Assembly: GCF_016103465.1 (NCBI RefSeq)
Contig: NZ_JAEEAP010000048.1
Span: 1-34,825 of the forward strand
DNA length: 34,825 bases
Reading direction: 5' to 3'
Source: Streptomyces sabulosicollis
GTDB taxonomy: Bacteria > Actinomycetota > Actinomycetes > Streptomycetales > Streptomycetaceae
The notes below the pieces were generated by a model that saw only the letters and a program-made list of their open reading frames with translations, did not search any database and had not been told where the DNA came from. Below are positions 30,345 to 34,825 of this stretch, piece after piece. The position numbers were made by a program, and so were the translations under genes. Numbering within the stretch: the stretch's first letter is position 1; the number at the start of each line of letters is the position of its first letter.

Positions 30345-31273
30345 CCGCTCTCACCGTCCTTCCCCCGCTGTCCCACGAGCCTCAGGAAGCCGAAGGACAG
30401 CACGCAGGCGACGACGGCGAGCAGCACCGCCTCGGCCGCGGCGATGTGCTGGTTGTTGCTGGTGAACGCCTCGTTGTAGGCGGCCAGATTGGGGGTGTAG
30501 CCGGAGTCGATGGAGTTGCTCAGCGGCTTGAGCACCTTCGGCTCGGCGAAGAGCTGGAGGGTGCCGATGAGGCTGAAGACCGTGGTGAGCACGAGCGCGG
30601 GCCGGATCAGCGGGAGCTTGATGTGCCGGGCCACCTGCCAGGCGCTCGCCCCGTCGATCCGCGCCGCCTCGTACAGTTCCCCGGGGACGGCCTTGAGCTG
30701 GGCGATCAGCACCAGCATGTTGTAGCCGGTGAACTGCCAGGTGACGATGTTGGCGATGGACCACAGGACCGCCCCGCGGCCCAGGAAGTCCACGTCCCAG
30801 CCCACCGAACCGGCCATCTCCACCAGCGGGCTGATCCCGGGGACGTAGAGGAAGCCCCACAGGATCGACGCGATCACACCGGGCACCCCGTACGGCAGGA
30901 AGAAGGCGGTCCGGAAGAAGCCGACCCAGCGCGCGGACGCCGCGTCCAGCAGCAGCGCCAGCCCGGTGGCGAAGGCGATCATCACCGGGATCTGGACGGC
31001 GCCGAAGAGCAGCACCCGTCCGAAGCCCGCCGTGAACCGGTCGTCCTCCAGGGCATGGGCATAGTTGGACAGGCCCGCCCACACCTGCCTGGTCTCCCCG
31101 CCGAGGCCGAGCGGCCCGGTGCGCTCGACCTTCAGCAGGCTCTCGTAGAGGGCGTAGCCGATGGGGGCGACGAAGCACAGCAGGAAGAGGGCGAGGAACG
31201 GCAGCAGGAACCCGGACGCCGCGCGGGCGCTGCGTGCCTCGGTCCTGGTGAGGCGGCGGGGGGCTCCTCTCAT
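30341..31273 (-). CDS. Carbohydrate ABC transporter permease (MalF type)
   Basis: A 310-residue permease with six helices, the first being GFLLPFLALFLLCFVAPIGY. The EAA loop reads LYEAARIDGASAWQVARHIKLP. It is located 5 nt downstream of the solute-binding protein stop and overlaps the next permease by 4 bp, so the three are one translational unit. ATG 31273 is the start; the frame that continues to 31735 overlaps the binding-protein gene in another frame. Together with the next gene it forms the heterodimeric channel for a sugar or sugar derivative. Confidence 0.92.
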   Translation of the reverse strand: MRGAPRRLTRTEARSARAASGFLLPFLALFLLCFVAPIGYALYESLLKVERTGPLGLGGETRQVWAGLSNYAHALEDDRFTAGFGRVLLFGAVQIPVMIAFATGLALLLDAASARWVGFFRTAFFLPYGVPGVIASILWGFLYVPGISPLVEMAGSVGWDVDFLGRGAVLWSIANIVTWQFTGYNMLVLIAQLKAVPGELYEAARIDGASAWQVARHIKLPLIRPALVLTTVFSLIGTLQLFAEPKVLKPLSNSIDSGYTPNLAAYNEAFTSNNQHIAAAEAVLLAVVACVLSFGFLRLVGQRGKDGESG

Positions 31274-31278
31274 CCGCC

Positions 31279-32634
31279 TCACCCGGCCTTCACCCGGAGG
31301 CCCTTTTCCTTCAGGTCGGTGATCGTCTGGCTCTGCACCTTCTTCAGCACGGAGCGGAAGTCGGACCCGTCCCCGATGGCCGCGGTGAAGGCGTCGCCGA
31401 GCCGCTGGTAGAGGGTGTCCGTGGCGGGGCCCCACTTCCAGCTGGTGTCCACGCCCTTGCTCGCCTCGTCGAAGACCTTGCTGTACTCCTGGCCGCCGAA
31501 GAAGTCCTTGTGCACATCGAGCTGGGAGGTGGTGTACCCCTTCTTGGCGCCCGGGGTGCCGTAGCCGTTCTCGATCAGGAGCTTGATCGACTCGGGGTCG
31601 GTGTTGAGCCAGATCGCGAAGGCCAGCGCGTCCTTGGGGTACCTGGTCCCGGCGAAGACCGCGGTGGTGGAGCCGCCCCAGTTGGCGTAGGCGGCGTCGC
31701 CCTTCTTCCACTGCGGCATGGGCACCACGCGCCACTTGCCCGCGGTCTTGGGCGCGTTGCCGACCAGCAGGGCGTCGCCCCAGCTGGCGCCCAGCCAGGA
31801 GGCCATGTCGCCGGTCTGGACGTCCTTGTACCAGGCGTTCTGCCGGTCCGGGATGGTCTTGATGAGCTTCCGGCGGACCAGCCCGTACCAGTAGTCGGCG
31901 ACCTTACGGGTGGGCTCGTCGTCGATGGAGACGGTCCAGGTGTCGCCCTCGGCGCCGAACCAGCGCGCCCCGGCCTGCCAGGCGAGCCCCGCGAAGCGGT
32001 TGCCGTTGGTGGCCGAGAAGGTCTCGATCCAGGCGCCCTTCTTACGGATCGCGGTGGCCGCCGCCTCGTACTCGTCCCAGGTGGTGGGCGGCTCTATGCC
32101 CCACTTCTCGAAGAGGTCCTGGCGGACGAACAGGCCCATCGGACCGGACGCCTGCGGTACGGCGTAGACGGCCTTGCCGAAGACGGACTGCTGCCACTGC
32201 CAGCCGATGAACTCGTCCTTGTGCTCGGCCACCCCGTACTTGGTCAGGTCCAGCAGCCCGTTGTCGACGAGGAAGCTGGGCACCACCGGGTATTCGATCT
32301 GGCCGAGGTCCGGCGGATTGCCCGCCTTGATGGCGGCGTGCATCTTGGCGTACTGGGCGCCGTCGACGGCCGAGACCTTCTCGACCTTGACCCGCACCTC
32401 GGGGTTCTTGCTGTTCCACAGGGCGACGGGCTTGTCGATGCCCGGCACCCAGGACCAGAAGGTCAGGGTGATCTTCTCGCCCTTCTTGCGGCCCTTGGGC
32501 TCATCACCCCCGTCGTCGTCCGAGCCGCAGCCCGCGAGGGCGAACCCGGCGGCCGCGGCGGCCGCGCCGCCGAGGACCGCGCGGCGCGGCGTGCCGTGCG
32601 TCCAGGTGTTGCGGTTTCTTGCGGTGTCGCTCAT
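31279..32634 (-). CDS. Extracellular solute-binding lipoprotein of a carbohydrate ABC transporter
   Basis: A 451-residue family 1 (MalE-like) binding protein. The N-terminus has a twin-arginine motif (TPRRAVLGG) and lipobox LAGC with Cys36, followed by an acidic/Gly spacer, so it is a Tat-dependent lipoprotein. The mature start ITLTFWSWVPG and the motif ASGPMGLFVRQDLFEKWGIEPP are typical for the family; a WFGAEGDTW-type aromatic segment could contribute to sugar stacking. The ligand is not predictable, but the upstream sialidase suggests sialic acid, a released glycan or a related sugar. Its ATG overlaps the sialidase stop by 4 bp. Confidence 0.92.
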   Translation of the reverse strand: MSDTARNRNTWTHGTPRRAVLGGAAAAAAGFALAGCGSDDDGGDEPKGRKKGEKITLTFWSWVPGIDKPVALWNSKNPEVRVKVEKVSAVDGAQYAKMHAAIKAGNPPDLGQIEYPVVPSFLVDNGLLDLTKYGVAEHKDEFIGWQWQQSVFGKAVYAVPQASGPMGLFVRQDLFEKWGIEPPTTWDEYEAAATAIRKKGAWIETFSATNGNRFAGLAWQAGARWFGAEGDTWTVSIDDEPTRKVADYWYGLVRRKLIKTIPDRQNAWYKDVQTGDMASWLGASWGDALLVGNAPKTAGKWRVVPMPQWKKGDAAYANWGGSTTAVFAGTRYPKDALAFAIWLNTDPESIKLLIENGYGTPGAKKGYTTSQLDVHKDFFGGQEYSKVFDEASKGVDTSWKWGPATDTLYQRLGDAFTAAIGDGSDFRSVLKKVQSQTITDLKEKGLRVKAG

Positions 32635-33758
32635 ACCAGCTCCTCCATCGGAATGCGCCGGAATGTGATGGTCGAGTAGGCGCTGAAGTCGCCGGTCTCG
32701 TAGAGCAGTCCGACCGTGGCGTCGTCGAGCCGGACCAGGTCGGAGTAGGCGGCGGGCAGGCCGTTCACGGTGTGGGTGGGCCGCCAGGTGACTCCGCCGT
32801 CCCGGCTGGTGCGGACGGTCATCAGCGCCCGGTACGCGGGGTCGGCGGGGCCGGAGAAGAGCAGCGCGTCCGGCTCGCCGAGGTGCAGCACACTGCCCTC
32901 CACGACGGGGGCGACCAGACCGGCCTGCGGCCGGAAGGGGAGGTCCAGGGTGGCGCCGCCGTCGCCGGAGTGGGCGTCGGCGCGGGTGCCGGGCGCGGTG
33001 GCGTCGGTACGGGTGTTGAAGTAGACCCGGCCGTCGGGGAGTTGGGCGGCGGTGGTCTCGTTGACGTTGACGTAGCCGTCGGGGTTGTCGTCCACGTATC
33101 CGATCCGCCAGGTGGCGCCGTCGTCGTCGCTGAGCAGATCGTGCCCGCCGTTGTACCGCCCCTCGGTGCCGTCGTCGCCGGGGACGGTCGGGGGCAGGGA
33201 GTGATTGGCCGGGATGACGATCCGGCCCGCGTGGGGGCCGTACCGCAGCTGGAGGGCGTGGCCGGGGGTGGTCGCGTACCAGCGCCAATCGGGCCGTTTG
33301 GTGCTCGCGGTGATCTCGCGGGCCGCGCTCCAGCTCGCGCCGTCGTCGTCGCTGTGCGTCAGCCACACCCGCCGCCCGTCGGCCGCGCTCACCTCGCCGC
33401 GCCGGATCCGGTCCTCGGTGGCGGAGGCGGCGCTGCGGACGTGCACCAGCAGCACGCGGCCGTCGTGGGGGCCGCCGTCGAGGACGACGGGGGCGGGGTT
33501 GCCCGCCGTTCCGTCGCCGTTGCGGGCCACGACCTGTAAGGCGCCCCAGGTCCGTCCGCCGTCGGTCGACCGCTTGAGCACGAGGTCGATGTGGCCGTCG
33601 TCGGCGGAGGAGTCCACCCGGCCCTCGGCGAAGGCCAGGACGGTGCCGTCGTGGGACAGCACGACGGCCGGGATGCGGTAACTCGCATAGCCCTCGGTCC
33701 CCGCCCGGAACGGAACGGACACCTCGTACGAGCGTGCCGCCCCCGTGCCGACTGTCAT
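32631..33758 (-). CDS. Sialidase (exo-alpha-sialidase, GH33-like BNR-repeat) without signal peptide
   Basis: A 375-residue six-bladed beta-propeller glycosidase. It has the FRIP-like motif YRIP (27-30) with the first catalytic Arg, EGR, and Asp-boxes STDGGRTW (64-71), SDDDGASW, SDDDGATW and SRDGGVTW. The C-terminal AYSDLVRL and LLYETG carry the conserved Tyr/Glu pair region. ATG 33758 with GGGAGG is chosen because a promoter lies at 33835-33863 and the frame to 33875 would start upstream of it. No signal peptide, Tat motif or membrane helix is present, so the enzyme is predicted cytoplasmic, unlike most secreted sialidases. It leads an ATGA-coupled operon with a sugar ABC transporter, suggesting cleavage of imported sialylated or similar sugars. 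Confidence 0.88.
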   Translation of the reverse strand: MTVGTGAARSYEVSVPFRAGTEGYASYRIPAVVLSHDGTVLAFAEGRVDSSADDGHIDLVLKRSTDGGRTWGALQVVARNGDGTAGNPAPVVLDGGPHDGRVLLVHVRSAASATEDRIRRGEVSAADGRRVWLTHSDDDGASWSAAREITASTKRPDWRWYATTPGHALQLRYGPHAGRIVIPANHSLPPTVPGDDGTEGRYNGGHDLLSDDDGATWRIGYVDDNPDGYVNVNETTAAQLPDGRVYFNTRTDATAPGTRADAHSGDGGATLDLPFRPQAGLVAPVVEGSVLHLGEPDALLFSGPADPAYRALMTVRTSRDGGVTWRPTHTVNGLPAAYSDLVRLDDATVGLLYETGDFSAYSTITFRRIPMEELV

Positions 33759-33805
33759 CAGACCTCCCGATGCCCCGTCGCAATCGAGTGCCGAGTCAGA
33801 TAAAT

Positions 33806-33822
33806 GGGACGTAGGACGTCCC
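33806..33822. promoter_or_regulatory. Operator-like palindrome in the leader of the sialidase-ABC operon
   Basis: GGGACGT-AGG-ACGTCCC, perfect 7-bp arms with a 3-nt centre; GGACGTCC inside is itself palindromic. It lies about 6 nt downstream of the predicted transcription start and 48 bp before the sialidase ATG, an ideal repressor position. GntR-type sugar regulators bind comparable short palindromes; no regulator gene is adjacent within the window. Confidence 0.7.
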
Positions 33823-33834
33823 TTGTGTGCGGCG

Positions 33835-33863
33835 ACCTTAGGGTTTGCCTCACAGAGCGTCAA
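33835..33863 (-). promoter_or_regulatory. HrdB-type promoter of the sialidase-ABC operon
   Basis: On the minus strand TTGACG (33863-33858) and TAAGGT (33840-33835) are separated by exactly 17 bp, close to the vegetative consensus TTGACA-N17-TAnnnT. Transcription should start near 33828, giving a leader of about 70 nt with GGGAGG before ATG 33758. This fixes the sialidase start. Confidence 0.75.
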
Positions 33864-34019
33864 GAGACGGCGCATGAACAGTTGGAGACGCGGGAGGGGC
33901 GCGGGTGGGCACCGGACGCGGGGCCGGTCGACGGCATGCCCGGCGCATATGCCCCGAACGGGTGAGCCGGGCCCGAATCGCGCCCGCCGGGGCGCGGGCC
34001 GGGGCAGGATCCGGATGCC

Positions 34020-34625
34020 ATGGACGCCGTAAGGGTCGCGCTGCTGCGCGAAGTCCTCGCCGGAACGGAATGGCTGCAGGCCGCCCGCCGCTTCGCGGGC
34101 TCGCTACGGGCCTCGGTCGGACCGCGCGCGGGCGAACTGCTACTGGTCGGCAGCGAGAGCTATGAACCGTGGCACCTGGCCGCGCACCTCGACGACGAGG
34201 CGGCCTGGTCCGGGCTGCCCGAACTGTCCCCCACCCTGGTCCGCCACCGGGTGCCCGAGGGCGGCGCCGTCCCCGCGCATCTGGCGGTGGGACTCGGGCG
34301 GTTGGAGCGCGCGGGCCGCGGGGAGACGCTGCTGGTCGTCGCGCCGGACGGGCCCGGGGCCGGGCTGCTGGAGCGGGTGAACGACGCCCGCCGGGGCGGG
34401 GCGACCGTGCTCGCCCTCGACGGCGGCGACGCCGAGCTGCACGGCCTGGCCCATGACGCGCTGTCCGCCCCCGAGGGCGGCGAGCTCGACCTCGACACCC
34501 TCCAGCACCTGGTCAGTGCGGCCGCCGGGGAGAACAGCCTGCCGCGCCCCGGCCGCCGCCGCTTCCAGGACCGCCTGGCGCGGCTGGCCGAGCACTTGGC
34601 GGCGCCGCCACCGGCGCATTGGTGA
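34020..34625 (+). CDS. Conserved actinobacterial protein of unknown function
   Basis: A 201-residue cytoplasmic protein starting MDAVRVALLREVLAGTEW, with the motif EPWHLAAHLDDEAAWSGLPE, and a central alternating strand/helix part, ETLLVVAPDGPGAGLLERVN and ARRGGATVLALDGGDAELHG. The latter resembles one Rossmann-like half of a SIS (sugar isomerase) domain, but the match is only by eye. I recognise the type as widely conserved in Streptomyces and unassigned. AGGA lies 10 nt before ATG 34020. It is divergent from the sialidase operon; the shared 260-bp region carries that operon's promoter and operator, and I see no clear promoter for this gene. Confidence 0.8.
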   Translation: MDAVRVALLREVLAGTEWLQAARRFAGSLRASVGPRAGELLLVGSESYEPWHLAAHLDDEAAWSGLPELSPTLVRHRVPEGGAVPAHLAVGLGRLERAGRGETLLVVAPDGPGAGLLERVNDARRGGATVLALDGGDAELHGLAHDALSAPEGGELDLDTLQHLVSAAAGENSLPRPGRRRFQDRLARLAEHLAAPPPAHW

Positions 34626-34656
34626 GGGCGGCGTACCGCCCGCGGCCCACGGGCCG

Positions 34657-34825
34657 GTGACGGACATCAGCGTCGGAACGGTCAAGAGCAGCATCCGGCG
34701 CTCGCTGCGCCGGCTGCGCGAGGAGGGGATCCTCAGCTTCGGCCACGGACCGGGGCGCCGCGGGGGCCGCAGGGGCCGCGGGCGCCGCGGGGGCCGTGAT
34801 CCGGTTGCCCGGCCCGGGGCCCGGC
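34657..34825 (+). pseudogene. Sigma-region-4/HTH-like fragment running off the window
   Basis: In plus frame 1 the DNA reads VTDISVGTVKSSIRRSLRRL, then REEGILSFGHGPGRR and a Gly/Arg-rich tail, open to the window end. ISVGTVKSSIRRSLRRLRE closely resembles the recognition helix and end of sigma-70 region 4 (GTVKSRxxRALxxLR). The first HTH helix and all upstream sigma regions are absent: the preceding DNA is the end of the 34020-34625 gene. So it is either a 5'-deleted relic or a chance match; the Gly/Arg tail comes from GC repeats (GGGCGCCGCGGGGGCCG at 34753 and 34780). Confidence 0.35.

Noticed and set aside
33759-33875. N-terminal extension of the sialidase to 33875
   Set aside because: The first codons would lie upstream of a near-consensus promoter at 33835-33863, and ATG 33758 has a strong GGGAGG.

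Overview
The window is high-GC actinobacterial DNA, almost certainly a Streptomyces chromosome. The evidence is very GC-rich third codon positions, GTG starts, 4-bp ATGA/GTGA overlaps, a DUF397/XRE/ATP-binding-protein locus, a GlnE plus GSI-alpha glutamine synthetase pair, an AfsR-type regulator, DrrAB-type ABC exporters, and carbohydrate ABC operons without their own ATPase. No tRNA, rRNA, CRISPR array, insertion sequence or phage gene was found. Most of the window reads as ordinary chromosome with small accessory islands.

Layout. 1-830: a DUF397 gene beside two opposed gene remnants, an XRE/DUF5753 C-terminus and an ATP-binding-protein C-terminus, which look joined by a deletion. 965-3710: a deazaflavin-type nitroreductase-like gene, then two overlapping paralogues for membrane-anchored proteins with eight cysteines each. 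3734-8593 (minus): glnE, a possible 37-codon ORF and a GSI-alpha glutamine synthetase, preceded by three 24-bp tandem dyads. 8850-10840 (plus): a CsoR-like copper operator, a 61-aa ORF and a Tat/lipoprotein multicopper oxidase. 10972-12726: nadE, probably leaderless. 12770-18844 (minus): alpha/beta hydrolase with a MerR-type promoter, DHA1 efflux pump, membrane-anchored EEP-family phosphodiesterase, and a DHA2 efflux pump with its TetR repressor and a 19-bp operator palindrome. 19024-21857 (plus): panB and a DrrAB-type exporter. 21952-25371 (minus): a 1139-aa AfsR/SARP-NB-ARC regulator. 25563-26360: M50 site-2-protease-like enzyme, ending in a very long perfect hairpin. 26486-28444: a secreted beta/gamma-crystallin-like protein divergent from an ArsR-like DUF5937 regulator, and a two-TM small protein. 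28549-33758 (minus): a sialidase, solute-binding lipoprotein and two permeases in a tight operon, followed by an F420:NADPH reductase. 34020-34625: a conserved actinobacterial gene of unknown function, then a sigma-region-4-like fragment at the window edge.

How the genes work together. Three regulatory circuits can be read from the DNA. Copper sensing probably drives the small ORF and copper oxidase. TetR probably represses its own efflux operon through the palindrome at 18869-18887. The sialidase-ABC operon has a good HrdB-type promoter with a palindrome just downstream of the predicted transcription start, a repressor-like position. The least described material is the two-module eight-Cys paralogue pair, the 61-aa ORF in the copper operon, the dyad array upstream of the GSI-alpha gene, and the sialidase without a visible export signal in a sugar-uptake operon.
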